Below, piece by piece: positions 22,192 to 34,019 of a stretch of 64,000 nt of DNA. This DNA comes from Papio anubis (Eukaryota; Chordata; Mammalia; Primates; Cercopithecidae). The notes under the pieces were generated by a model. It had not been told where the DNA came from, ran no database searches, and worked only from the letters and a program-made list of their open reading frames with translations. Position numbers and translations under genes: made by a program. The stretch covers positions 13,527,104-13,591,103 of the forward strand of contig NC_044995.1 of NCBI RefSeq assembly GCF_008728515.1. Direction: 5' to 3'. Numbering within the stretch: position 1 is the first letter of the stretch; the number at the start of each line of letters is the position of its first letter.

Positions 22192-22865
22192 AAAGCTGCA
22201 TTTATTAGCGAGGATGTGGAACTACTGGGATTCTCACATCCAGGTAGTATGTGTGTTTTAAAATAGAACAACCCCTTGCAAAAACTATCTTTCAGTACCT
22301 ACCTAAACCAGACTCTGCACCCACACTGTGACCCAGCATTTCCACTCCTGGATAGAGCTCTCCATCATAAATTAGTGTATACATTTTCCCAAAAGACGTG
22401 TACTAGCAGAACAATTTATAATAGTCACAAAATAGAAACAGCCCAAGTACCTATCAACAGTAGGGTGGATAAATCAATTTGTGGCCTATTTGCATAATAG
22501 AGTACTACACAGCAATGAGAATGAACACTCTACAAGTGTATGTAATAGCATGGAGGAATCTCACAAACAAATGTTGAGCAAAAGAATAAAGACACACAAG
22601 AGAACATTCTGTATGTTTCCATTTAAGCAAATCACAACAGTTGGCAAAACTAAATATGCAATCAGAAGTCACAGTAGTGACTATTTGGGGGCGGTTGCAA
22701 CTGGAAGAGGGGTAAAGGAGTATCTAGGAGCCTGACCATTGTGTTTATTCATCTGAGCATTCATTGAGCTGTTCACTTGGCATTTATGCTCTTTCTATAT
22801 GCATATGATTTCCAATGCACATTTTAAAGATCTTAAAATACTTTCTTGGGGTAGAAAAGGCAAAT
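22192..22865 (+). mobile_element. L1M 3' end fragment
   Basis: 'gacccagcatttccactcct', 'agcccaagtacctatcaaca' and 'acagcaatgagaatgaac' are hallmark old-L1 3' region strings. Ends at the FLAM insertion. Confidence 0.75.
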
Positions 22866-22868
22866 GGA

Positions 22869-23005
22869 ACCAAGGCATGGTGGCTCATGCCTGTAATCCC
22901 AGCACTTTGGTAGACCAAGTCGGGAGGATTGCTTGAGCCCAGGGGTTTGAGACCAGGTTGAGCAACATAGCAAGACCCTATCTCTAAAAAGAAAAGAAAA
23001 GAAAA
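22869..23005 (+). mobile_element. Free left Alu monomer (FLAM-like)
   Basis: Single arm with (GAAAA) tail and perfect 14-bp target repeats GAAAAGGCAAATGG. Confidence 0.9.
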
Positions 23006-23009
23006 GGCA

Positions 23010-23570
23010 AATGGTGGTGGTATCAGGGGATAGGGGAACAAAGAGGAAACAAGAGCCTGCTTCTTTCTTAAAAGTATTAATTTGTTTATAACCAATGAGC
23101 AAAAGAGTAAAGACTTCAGTTAATCACCTTATCAAATGAACTGGGGCATTTTATGCAACATATTACATAAAAGAACATAAAAGAAATAATAAATGAATAG
23201 ATCCAGAAAATATAGTCTGTATTCCCTTTATTGGTCCCGAATTATCCAAATTATGTGTAACATTTTTGTGATTGAATGGACTTAAGTTTGCATGTCATTC
23301 ATTTTGCCTACCCTGTCACACACATCTCTTTGTACTCTTGATCTATGGTCATCTGTTTGAATATTTAGCCATTTTTTACTACTCACTCAACAATTAATTA
23401 TTGTTGTCTTCTAGTTGCAATGCACAAGAAATATCTGATATTGATGGAGTGGGGGAAGCAATGGAGAAGTAAGATGGATTTTACTCACAAAGTTTTTATT
23501 TACAAACACTTGATAAAGAGAAAGATGAGGCAAGGTCAAAATAAATTAGTAGATGGATAATACATGAATG
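23010..23570. other. A/T-rich intergenic DNA
   Basis: No gene or confident repeat seen. Confidence 0.5.
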
Positions 23571-23573
23571 TAA

Positions 23574-23632
23574 TGGAAGGGAGGGAAGAAGGAAGGAAAG
23601 GAGGGAGGGAAGGAAGGAGGAAACAAGAAAAG
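23574..23632 (+). repeat. Purine (GGAA/GGGA) microsatellite
   Basis: A 59-base G/A run of 'ggaaggaaaggagggaggga' type directly before an Alu. Confidence 0.8.
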
Positions 23633-23653
23633 AGAACAAAGAAGAAAATATGT

Positions 23654-23965
23654 GGCCAGGCGCAGTGGCTCACGCCTTTAATCCTAGTACTTTGGGAGGC
23701 TGAGATGGGTGGATCACCTGAGATCAGGAGTTCGAGACCAGCCTGGCCAACATGGCGAAACCCCGTCTCTACTAAAAATACAAAAATTAGCCAGGCATGG
23801 TGGCAGGTGCCTGTAATTCCAGCTACTCAGGAAGCTGAAGCAGGAGAATTGCTTGAACCCAGGGGGCAGAGGTTGCAGTGAGCCGAGATCACACCACTTC
23901 ACTCCAGCCTGGGTGAAAGAATGAAACTCCGCAAAAAAAAAAAAAGAAAAAGAAAAAGAAAAAAT
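23654..23965 (+). mobile_element. Alu (S-like)
   Basis: Target repeats GAAGAAAATATG on both sides. Confidence 0.94.
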
Positions 23966-24564
23966 AAGAAGAAGAAAATATGCATAGCTGTAATTGCATT
24001 TCTGTAATTGGTCACAAGGCCATAGTTGATAAGTTTAACCTCTTCCGTTACTCATGCCAAGTAATGGAATTAGTGGAATGTAATTCCTTTGCCCTCAGTT
24101 GGCTGGTGGTCTTTATTGAACAAGATGACCCAAAACAGTTTTCCTGAAAGGTCTAAATCCTCCATGGGGTCAGTGGGTCTAAATCCTCAGTGGTCCTACC
24201 TTTTGTTTGGTTGGTTGGTTGGTTGCTTTCACTAATGAATATAGATGTTCTAACAGGTGCTTCAGAGCATGACTTGGGTCCCAGACATGGCCTTCCTTGG
24301 CCCCACTGTGTAACCCAGTTTCCTCTTGGTAATTGAGATCAATCGCCCTAGCAAATAGAGTAATGCTTTTCTTTACCTCTTGATTCAGTGGCAAGAGGAC
24401 CTGCAAGTGGCCAGATGGCTGTCTCATCGTCCAGCTCAGTGGACCAGCCGCTGCGCCCCCTGGTGGAGGCATACTTTATTTGAGACTCGACCCAAACCAG
24501 CAGAGCTCAGAGTTGTTGCGGACAGGAAGCAAAATTCTCCAAGTGAGTATTAGATGTAATGATG

Positions 24565-24648
24565 AGGGGTGTGGTGGCTCACACCTGTAATCCCAGCACA
24601 TTAGGGAGACTGAGGCAGGAAGATCGCTTGAGGCCAGGAGTTCGAGTA
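24565..24648 (+). mobile_element. Alu 5' fragment
   Basis: First 80 bases only. Confidence 0.8.
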
Positions 24649-25110
24649 GGAGGTTGCCAGGTGAACAGACTTGGGAACAGCATGCAGGCAGAGGGACAAG
24701 CCCACCCCAAGCCCACAGGAAACACTTGTTAAATGGCAGAGAGGCCACAGGACAGGAGCAGGAACTCATAAGAGACAGAGAGCTGCAGGGACAAATATCC
24801 AGCAAACAGTTATAACCCGTTCTTCTGGGTTGGTGATGCTGGGGACCTAGCAATGAGTTAGATCAAGCCCTGCCCTTCTGGGCTGGAAAGAGACAATCAC
24901 AAACCAGGAGGCTCACAGTTGAAAAAACATGAGATGTGAGGGACTAAGGGAGCTCCAGAGAGGAAGACCAGGGAAGGATCCTCCTAGGAATGAATCCCTG
25001 AGAAGAAACATAAATGACAAGTAGGAATTGGCAAAGAAGCAGGAGGAAGAGCATTCCAGGTAGGAAAGGTGGGAGGCACAAAGACTTGGTATGTGTGTAA
25101 AGTGTGAGGA

Positions 25111-25392
25111 AGGCCAGAAGTAGTGGCTCACTCCTGTAATCCCCGCACTTTGGGAGACCAAGGTGGGAGGAACACTTGAGCCCAGGACTTTGAAACCAAC
25201 CTGGGCAACATGGTGAGAGCTCATCTCTACAAAAGACTAAAAATATTAGTGGGGCATGATGGTGTGTGCCTGTGGTCCCACCTACTAGAGAGGCTGAGGT
25301 GGGAAGATTGCTTGAGCCCAGGTATTTGAGGTTGGAGTGAGCTGTGTTCCCTCCATTGCAATCCAGCCTGGGCAACAGAGTGAGACCCAGTC
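25111..25392 (+). mobile_element. Alu (J-like)
   Basis: Diverged dimer abutting an opposite Alu. Confidence 0.9.
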
Positions 25393-25637
25393 TTTATTTA
25401 TTTATTTATTTATTTTTGAGACAGAGTCTCATTGCAAACTCCACCTTCCGGGTTCACGCCATTCTCCTGCCTCAACCTCCCAAGTAACTGGGACTACAGG
25501 TGCCCGCTGCCATGCCTGGCTAACTTTTTTGCATTTTTAGTAGAGACGGGGTTTCACTGTGTTAGCCAGGATGGTCTTGATCTCCTGACCTCGTGATCCG
25601 CCCGCCTCGGCCTCCCAAAGTGCTGGGATTACAGGCT
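25393..25637 (-). mobile_element. Alu, 5' truncated
   Basis: (TTTA)n tail then right and left arms, ending at 'ggattacaggct'. Confidence 0.9.
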
Positions 25638-25642
25638 CTATT

Positions 25643-25647
<5 letters not shown>

Positions 25648-25681
<34 letters not shown>

Positions 25682-25969
25682 TTTTTTGAGACGGAGTCTC
25701 GCTCTGTCGCCCAGGCTGGAGTGCAGTGGCCGGATCTCAGCTCACTGCAAGCTCCGCCTCCCGGGTTCACGCCATTCTCCGGCCTCAGCCTCCCGAGTAG
25801 CTGGGACTACAGACGCCCGCCACCTCGCCCGGCTAGTTTTTTGTATTTCTTAATAGAGACGGGGTTTCACCGTGTTAGCCAGGATGGTCTCGATCTCCTG
25901 ACCTCGTGATCCGCCCATCTCGGCCTCCCAAAGTGCTGGGATTACAGGCTTGAGCCACCGCGCCCGGCC
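25648..25969 (-). mobile_element. AluYR (Old World monkey lineage)
   Basis: 'gcagtggccggatctcagct'; target repeats 'tctattttatt'; long (TTTA)n tail. Confidence 0.94.
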
Positions 25970-26349
25970 TCTATTTTATTTTTTAAGCGAGGAAGATGTG
26001 AATGAAGAGGTGGCAGTGCCCCTGAGGGGCTTACAATGTCAAACAGGGATAACACTTTCTGAATGTTCTCCTACAGCCAATGGGGAGCCATGGACTGATA
26101 TAGAGAAGGGGAGAGGCATGGTCAAAGCCAGGTGACACGAGGCTCTCCCTGTGGCCATGCAGGAGACAGACCCAGGGGAGTGAGATTGGAGACAGGGAGA
26201 CCAGGGAGGTGGATGGTTAGAGGGCCTCTCATGCCTCCTGGCTTCCAGAGTCAAGGGCCATTTAGGATTAAAAGGCTGGAGGCAGAAGGAGGAACTGAGA
26301 AACCAGAGTATGAGTGTTACGGTCTACAAGGAGTTAGAAGTCCCTTCTA

Positions 26350-26649
26350 GGCCGGGCGCGGTGGCTCACGCCTGTAATCCCAGCACTTTGGGAGGCCGAG
26401 GCGGGCGGATCACAAGGTCAGGAGATCGAGACCACGGTGAAACCCCGTCTCTACTAAAAATACAAAAAATTAGCCGGGCGCGGTTGTGGGCGCCTGTAGT
26501 CCCAGCTACTCGGGAGGCTGAGGCAGGAGAATGGCGTGAACCCGGGAGGCGGAGCTTGCAGTGAGCCGAGATCGCGCCACTGCACTCCAGCCTGGGCGAC
26601 AGAGCGAGACTCCGTCTCAAAAATAAAAAAAAAAAAAAAAAAAAAAAAA
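26350..26649 (+). mobile_element. AluYd-type with 12-bp deletion
   Basis: Near-consensus AluY with 'gagaccacggtgaaacc', lacking the 12 bases usual there. Perfect 14-bp target repeats AGAAGTCCCTTCTA. Confidence 0.93.
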
Positions 26650-26846
26650 AGAAGTCCCTTCTAAGTGATGATAGTGGTTTCCTCTGGAGGTTGGGGGTTC
26701 CTGATCATAAAGGAGTGCATAAGGAGATTCCAGGGAATGCAAATATTTTCTCTTGGTGTGCCTTTGATTTTATGGAGGTTCACACTATATCATTTGTCCA
26801 AAATGTACCACTATGTTTTATGCACTTTCTACATATAAGGTATATT

Positions 26847-27157
26847 TTATTAATTAATTAATTAATTAACTTAAGACAGAGTCTGGCTCTGTCGCCCAGG
26901 CTGGAGTGCAGTGGTGCAATCTTGGCTCACTGCAAGCTCCACCTCCCGGGTTCACGCCATTCTCCTGCCTCAGTCTCCTGAGTAGCTGGGACTATAGGCA
27001 CCCGCCACCATGCCCAGCTAATTTTTTTTGTATTTTTAGTAAAGACGGGGTTTCACCACGTTAGCCAGGATGTTCTCGATCTCCTGACCTGGTATTCCAC
27101 CTGCCTCGGCCTCCCAAAATGCTGGGATTACAGGCTTGAGCCACGGCACCCGGTCTA
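26847..27157 (-). mobile_element. AluY/S
   Basis: (TTAA)n tail to 'gagccacggcacccggtc'. Confidence 0.92.
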
Positions 27158-27304
27158 TTTTTTTTTTTTTTAAATGTCAAAAGCAAAGACAAGGCTAGAG
27201 CTCAGGTCTTTGGACATCCATATTAGAGCTTTTTAATCTTTGGTGATAGGGATTCAGAATACTGGCTATCTCTGGTGTATCAGTTGGGAGGGTCACAAGA
27301 GAGT

Positions 27305-27386
27305 CTCTTATGATGATGGAGATAGCTTGATCGAGATGGTGATCTCTCTTATGATGATGGAGATAGCTTGATCGAGATGGTGATCA
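27305..27386 (+). repeat. 41-bp tandem duplication
   Basis: 'ctcttatgatgatggagata' plus 'gcttgatcgagatggtgat' occurs twice with no difference in the shared 39 bases. Confidence 0.9.
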
Positions 27387-27487
27387 CTCATGTCCGTACA
27401 CAGGTTTAACTGAATTGATCCATACACTTAAGATCTGCAGACTTGCGATGTGTAAGCCATACCTCAACAAAAAGAAAACAATCTTAG

Positions 27488-27770
27488 GTCAGTCCTGGTG
27501 GCTCACGCCTGTAATCCCAGCACTTTGGGAGGTTGAGGTACAAGAATTGCTTGAAGCCAGGAGTTCAGGACAAGCCTGATCAACATAGAGAGACCCTGTC
27601 TTTACTAAAAATTTTAAAAGTAACAGTGGTGTGCGCCTGTAGTCCCAGCTACTTGGGAGGCTGACGCAGGAGGATCACTCGAGGGCAGGAGGCCAAGGCT
27701 GCAGTGAGCTCTGATTGGGCCACTGCACTCCAGCCTGGGTGACAGAGCGAGACCCCACCTCTAAAAAGAA
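27488..27770 (+). mobile_element. Alu
   Basis: Diverged dimer with A-rich tail. Confidence 0.9.
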
Positions 27771-28384
27771 AAAGAAAACAATTTAAAATACCACATATAA
27801 TTAAATGGTATTATATCTAGGATTTACACTGAAATAACATAGGAAGTGAGGAAGTAAATGGAAGCATATATGAAATGCAATTGACCACGAATTGGTATTT
27901 GTTAAATGGATACATGGAGGTTTATTATACTCTTTTGTTCACTTCTATATGTTTGAAATTCTCCATAATAAATATATATGTACATATATATGAGTATGTA
28001 TGTGTATATGAAAAGGTAGATAATAGATAGATAGAACTAATACCCATTTAACTCACAGTGACCCATATACCCACTTCTTTGGGAACTCAGACATCTCTCT
28101 TCTCCTGGTAATGCAGGTAATGATTATCTAACGACTAGATTTTACACACAACCTTGCCCCTTCCGAAGATTCCCCCACCCTCCCTAGCTTAAGTGGAAGT
28201 GGAAGTCCAGGTCAGCACCAAGGACAGATCCATAGTATTGGGTCTCAGAACCACAGACAGCAACTCAACTAATGGAGGACAAAAGACAGGGAAATGAAGA
28301 AATGCCATCTCGCCCCCCTCCAGAACAGTGTGGAACAGGACAAGAGGCTAGAGTCGAAAAAAGCCCATCAGTATCATTGAACAA

Positions 28385-28500
28385 GAGCATTCCTTCAACA
28401 AATATTCATTGAGCATCTGCTATGTGCCAGGCACTGAACACAGGATGGTAAGGTTCCTGTCCTTAAACAATGAGACAGATAAAATAAGATCATTTTACAT
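28385..28500 (-). repeat. MIR/L2-type fragment
   Basis: 'tgagcatctgctatgtgcca' plus 'ggcactg'. Confidence 0.6.
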
Positions 28501-28617
28501 AGTCATAAGTTCTATGATAAAATATAAAGTAGTGAAATAAGATTCAGGATAATTAAGGGAGATGGAAGAGACCATTTTTAAAGAGGTAGTTAAGGCAGAG
28601 ATTATATTTGAGCAGAG

Positions 28618-28976
28618 TGGCTGGATGCTGTGGCTCATACCTGTAATCTCAGTACTTCAGGAGGCTGAGGAAGGAGGATTATTTGAGTCCAGGAGTTTAA
28701 GGCCAGCCTGGGAAACATAGGAAGACCCCTTCTGTAGAAAATTTTTTTTAATTTGGTAAGCGTGGTGGCTTGTACCTGTAGTCCCAGCTACTCAGGAGGC
28801 TGATGCAGGATAATCACTTGAGCCAGGCGTGGTGGTGGGCGCCTGTAATCCTAGCTACTCAGCAGGCTGAGGCATGAGAATCACTTGAACCTGGGAGGCA
28901 GAAGTTGTAATGAGCCAAGATCGCGCCACTGTACTCCAGCCTGGGTGATGGAGCAAGACCCTGTCTCAAAAAAATT
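28618..28976 (+). mobile_element. Alu with repeated right-arm segment
   Basis: The segment 'tgtaatcctagctactcagc' around 28850 repeats the one at 28780, giving an over-long element. Confidence 0.85.
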
Positions 28977-28984
28977 TAATAAAA

Positions 28985-29352
28985 TAGGAAATAAAAATTA
29001 TATATAAATAATATAAATACATATATATGAATATATAAATAATATAAATTTATAAATATAAATAATATATATAAATATAAATAATATAAATATGATATAT
29101 ATTTGAAATATAAATAATATAAATATACTATATTTATATATAGTATATTTAAATAATATAAATATAAATAATATAAATTTTTATATATTTTATATATAAT
29201 ATAAATTTTAGATATTATATATAAATTATAATTATATATTATATAATACATATAATATATAAATATACTATATATTTATATTATATTATTATATATTATT
29301 AATATATTATTATTTTATTATATATTATATATGTTATATAATATTATATATA
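28985..29352. repeat. AT-rich low-complexity block
   Basis: About 370 bases almost wholly A/T with 'atataaataatataaat' motifs and many short self-complementary runs; resumes at 29646-29702 on the far side of an AluYR. Confidence 0.9.
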
Positions 29353-29645
29353 CTTTTTTTTTTTGAGACAGTGTCTCACTCTGTCACCCGGGCTGGAGTG
29401 TAGTAGCTGGATCTCAGCTCACTGCAAGCTCCGCCCCCGGGTTTACGCCATTCTCCTGCCTCAGCCTCCCGAGTAACTGGGACTACAGGCGCCCGCCACC
29501 TCGCCCAGCTAGTTTTTTTGTATTTTTAGTAGAGACGGGGTTTCACCGTGTTCGCCAGAATGGTCTCGATCTCCTGACCTCGTGATCCACCCATCTCGGC
29601 CTCCCAAAGTGCTGGGATTACAGGCTTGAGCCACCGCGCCTGGCC
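29353..29645 (-). mobile_element. AluYR (Old World monkey lineage)
   Basis: Inserted in the AT-rich block; 'gccacctcgcccagctagtt'. Confidence 0.92.
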
Positions 29646-30089
29646 AATATTATATATTATTGTATATTATTATAATATATATTATAATTTATATATATAT
29701 TTGAGCATGGAACTGAATGAAGTGAGGGAATGGTCCATGAGGAGAGTGGAGATAAAAGCATTCAGGAAGAGGGAACAGAAAATGCTAAGACCCAGAGGCA
29801 GAAAAAAGCTTGATATGTTTGAGAATTAGCAACAAGGCTAATGTGGTAAAGCAAAGTAAATGCAGAGGAAAGTGGTGGGAGGAGTTTTGACAAGATAGGA
29901 ATAGACACACAGAAAGAAAGTGAAGAGAAAGACAGACAGGAAAATTGAGACACAAGCCAAGATTGACCAAGAAAGGCTCATAGGCAAAAAATTAGGAGCA
30001 AAATGATGCTAGTTGCAGTGTATGGAGTGCAATTTGCATTATACATTTTATTATTTTATTATCTATTCACATATACACACATATTCATA

Positions 30090-30392
30090 TATATACTTTT
30101 TTTTTTTAGTTGAAGTCTCACTCTGTCACCCAGGCTGGAGTGCAATGGCACGATCTTGGCTCATTGCAACTTCTGCCTCCCAGGTTCAAGTGATTCTCAT
30201 GCCGCAGCCTCCTGAGTAGCTAGGATTACAGACGCCCACCACCACGCCTGGCTAATTTTTTTGTGTGTTTTCAGTAGAGATAAGGTTTTGCCATGTTGGC
30301 CAGGCTGGACTTGAACTCCTGGCCTTAAATGATCCGCCTACCTCAGCCTCCCAAAGTGCTGGGATCACAGGCATGAGCCACTGTGCCTGGCC
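30090..30392 (-). mobile_element. Alu (S-like)
   Basis: Poly-T to 'ctgtgcctggccc'. Confidence 0.92.
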
Positions 30393-30394
30393 CA

Positions 30395-31095
30395 TGTATA
30401 TAATTTTTTATTATGGTAAACTTCAAACATGCAGAAATGAACAGAAGGGTATAATAATCTACTTTTTACTGTGTAACAAACCTCTCCAAAATTTAGTGTC
30501 TTAAAATAAACAATCTCATGATTGAGGGTTGACTGGGCATTTCTGCTGGTCTCTCCTGAAGTCATTCACATGGCCACAGCATTCTGTTACTGTGGGATGG
30601 GGGCTTTAGCCAAGATAGCTTCATCATCCCTGCATGGCCTTTCCGTGTGATTAGCTTGGGCTTCCTTACAGCATGGTGGTTTTTAAGTTCTAATGGTGCA
30701 AAAGCAGAAGCTTCTAGAGTCCTTAATAACTGGACGTGGAACTGGTCCAGTGTCCCATTTGTCACATTCTATTAGTCAAAGCAAGTCATGAGCCAGATAG
30801 ACTGAAGGAGAAGGAACATACTGTATCTCTTCACCTGTCAGTGCAGGGAAGGGAGAAGTCACTGGCAGGCAACTTGGGAGACAATGTATCACAAGAGTTT
30901 AACATAGACCAGGCCCAGTATTAGGGCTTCAGACATCCTCTCTCACCTAAGCCTCAAGCAGCCCTGTCACATAGGAAACATAATCCCTCTTTTACAAGTT
31001 TCACAGAGCACGCAACTATGGATGGCAACTAGGCTTGAACTCAGGTTTGTCTCTAAACCAGGCTGTACATATGATATATTCCATACAAAAATAAA
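30395..31095. other. Intergenic DNA with a probable old interspersed repeat
   Basis: 'ctgtgtaacaaacctctcca' and 'gtgtcttaaaataaacaatc' recall an ancient repeat family that I cannot name securely; the rest looks unique. Confidence 0.35.
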
Positions 31096-31099
31096 GTTA

Positions 31100-31403
31100 G
31101 GCCGGGCATGGTGGCTCACCCCTGTAATCCCAGCACTTTGGGAGGCTGAGGCAGGTGGATCATCTGAGGACAGGAGTTCAAGATCAGCCTGGCTAGCATG
31201 GTGAAACCCTGTCTCTACTAAAAATACAAAAATTAGCCTGGTGTGGTGGTGCACGTCTGTAGTACCAGCTACTTGGGAGGCTGAAGCAGGAGAATCACTT
31301 GAATCCAGGAGGTGGAGGTTGCAGTGAGCCAAGATCATGCCACTGCACTCTAGCCTGGGTGACAGAGCGAGACTCTGTCTCAAATAAATAAATAAATAAA
31401 TAA
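31100..31403 (+). mobile_element. Alu (S-like)
   Basis: GGCCGGG start, (AAAT)n tail. Confidence 0.93.
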
Positions 31404-31724
31404 AGGCAATGGTCACATCGAGGCTTAAACCAAGGTCTCTAGACTCCCATATTGTGAGATATAGATATCTGTATATAATATACATCTGTATACACTACAC
31501 ATCTGTATACTATGCCATATACTATACTACATATCTGCATACACTATATATAGTATTCGGGTGTATGTCTCTGTGTAATAACATAACATACATACTTTTT
31601 TTAACTGGTGAGGAACACAGAGATACAAAGAAGAAAATAAAAGCAGAAAGGAAGAAAAAGGGAGAAAGGAGAAAAATGTGCACTTGGAGACTAAGACCAG
31701 GAGATAGAAACAGAGAAGCAAGAC

Positions 31725-31857
31725 AAGGCGTGGTGGCTCCCACTTGTAACTCCAGCACCTTAGGAGGACGAGGCAGAAGGATGGCTTGAGACCAGGAGTT
31801 CGAGACCAGCCTGGCAACATAGTGAGACCTGTTTTTATGACAAAAGAAAAAAAAGTT
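31725..31857 (+). mobile_element. Alu left-monomer (FLAM-like)
   Basis: Single arm, A-rich tail. Confidence 0.85.
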
Positions 31858-31900
31858 TTTTTAATTAAAAAGAAAGAAAGAAAAGAAAGACAAAGAAAGA

Positions 31901-32201
31901 GGCCGGGCGCGGTGGCTCAAGCCTGTAATCCCAGCACTTTGGGAGGCCGAGACGGGCGGATCACGAGGTCAGGAGATCGAGACCATCCTGGCTAACACGG
32001 TGAAACCCCGTCTCTACTAAAAAATACAAAAAACTAGCCGGGCGAGGTGGCGGGCGCCTGTAGTCCCAGCTACTCGGGAGGCCGAGGCAGGAGAATGGCA
32101 GGAACCCGGGAGGCGGAGCTTGCAGTGAGCTGAGATCCGGCCACAGCACTCCAGCCTGGGCGACAGAGCAAGACTCCGTCTCAAAAAAAAAAAAAAAAAA
32201 A
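31901..32201 (+). mobile_element. AluYR (Old World monkey lineage)
   Basis: 'actagccgggcgaggtggcg' and 'gctgagatccggccacagca'; target repeats AAGAAAGACAAAGAAAGA. Confidence 0.95.
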
Positions 32202-32204
32202 AGA

Positions 32205-32420
32205 AAGACAAAGAAAGAAGAAAGAAATAAAGAGAAGAAAAAGAGAAAGAAAGAAGAGAAAGAGAAAGAAGAAAGAAAGAAAAAGAGGAAAGGAAGGAAG
32301 GAAGGAAAGAAAGAAAGAGAAAGAAAGGAAGGAAGGAAGGAAGGAAGGAAGGAAGGAAGGAAGGAAGGAAGGAAGGAAGGAAGGAAGGGAAAGAAAAAGA
32401 AAGAAAGAAAGAAGAAAGAC
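32205..32420 (+). repeat. (GAAA)n / (GGAA)n purine tract
   Basis: More than 200 bases of purine-only sequence apart from a few bases, grown on an AluYR A-tail; 32327-32389 is about 15 GGAA units. Confidence 0.9.
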
Positions 32421-33000
32421 AATGAGATACAGAAAGAAAAACGAAGACTGAGAGCGAAGAAGAGATTGAGGTTGATGGAACCACGACGTCTCCCTCCTTT
32501 AGCCTGGAAGCTCTACAAGAGCAAGAATTTTGTCTGTTTTTGTTCATTACATATCGCCAACTCCTTGAGCAGTGCCTGGCTCTCAGTAGGTGTTTGCTAT
32601 ATGCTGGCAAGGACAGGGAGAGTGCCTGCAGTTCCCTAAGTGAACACCAGGTGACAGTATTTATAAGCCCTGGAGCTTCCAGGCTCCAAGGTCCCAGAGA
32701 TGACGGTGGAGGATTTGCCGCCACTGACCTCTGACTCTCAGGATCTCTTCGCCAGGGCTCAGCCCTGCCTTTCCCTGCACAAGCCCTGGGCGATGAATGA
32801 CCTTTCCGCCTGAGACACCCGCTTCACTCTCCTTCACCAGCCTGCCCAGTTAAACAACTCTTTGTCCCTGGGCCCTTCCTGCTGGGCCCCGAGGCACCTG
32901 GGTTCTTTCCAGGCCCGGAGATGGGGCGCGACAGAGGTGGTGCAACTGGGACAAGGCCAAGGAAAAATCCTGGAGACTCTGGAATCAGTTCTTCCAGTAC

Positions 33001-33345
33001 ATGAGACCCAGCCCCTCCTCCCTCAGACCCAGGGGTCCAGACCCCAGCCCCTCCTCCCTCAGACCCAGGGGTCCAGATCCCAGCCCCTCCTCCTTCAGAC
33101 CCAGGAGTCCAGACCCCAGCCCCTCCTCCCTCAGACCAGCAGTCCATGCCCCAGCACTCCTCCCTCAGACTCAGGAATCCAGACCCCATATCCTCTTCCT
33201 TCAGACCCAGGAGTCCAGGCCTCAGCCCCTTCTCCCTCAGACCCAGGAGTCCAGATCCAGCTCCTCCTCCCTCAGACCAGCAGTCCAGACCCCAGCCCCT
33301 CCTCCCTCAGACCCAGGAGTCCAGGCCCCCAGCTTCTTCTTCCTG
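33001..33345 (-). repeat. 36-37-bp minisatellite, upstream of KCNN4 (inverted copy of the family)
   Basis: About nine units of 'cccctcctccctcagaccca' plus 'ggagtccagacccca', the reverse complement of the LYPD5 intron 1 and KCNN4 intron 1 motif. Confidence 0.95.
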
Positions 33346-33451
33346 GACCCCTCTTCTTAGGCATTTTGAGGTCCCCTACCATTCCCTCTCCCTCTCTTTT
33401 ACACAAACCCCTCTCTGCCTCCACTCCCCACTCTAGGATTGAGACCAACGG

Positions 33452-33483
33452 TGAGTCACTAGAAGCCCTGGGGCCCTGAGTCA
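33452..33483 (+). promoter_or_regulatory. Paired AP-1 motifs about 3.8 kb upstream of KCNN4
   Basis: TGAGTCAC occurs at 33452 and again at 33477, both in the same orientation, in a short repeat-free stretch between a minisatellite and a purine-rich tract. Inferred enhancer candidate. Confidence 0.4.
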
Positions 33484-34019
33484 CCTCTCCCTCCCCACTT
33501 AACCCCTCCCTGGGCTGGAAGCAGCTGGCTGTGGAGCAAAGCAGTTTCCTAGGACTGACCCCTGCATCCCAGGACTGCAGTTTGAAGGCAGGTGCCCTTC
33601 CCACTGTAACCCCATCACTGCCACCCAGGCATGCCCATGCCCAGCCTTTGCTGTTTTTCTCTTTCAGTCATAGTCTCTTTGGAGACAAAATTTCTGTGCT
33701 CTAACTTCCGTGTCTTGATTCTATTTTCCGGTTTCTCTGCACCTGTGGGTCTGTTTGATTTTTTTTAACACATGCCCCCCTCCTTCCCTGGGCTGAACGA
33801 CTCGAGGTGTCTCTGATTCTCTCTCTCCCTCTGTGTCAGTCTCTGTCTCCATTTTTCACAAGTGCCTGAACTGGGGCACAGATGCCATGGCATGGCCGCA
33901 GCTGGAGCGCTCTCTATTTAGTGGCTTCTGACCCTCGGGTGGCTGCAGTCTCTGGGTCACTGGCCCTCAGCCTCTGAGTGGGGCTGGGGTAGAACTGGAA
34001 GGAACGAGGTTGTCCATAG

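Noticed and set aside
28976..29251. 91-codon Tyr/Ile-rich minus-strand frame
   Set aside because: Translation of the AT-rich block.
32862..33479. 205-codon plus-strand frame of repeated Pro/Gln/Ser
   Set aside because: It is a read-through of the 36-37-bp minisatellite, with no start context or splice support.
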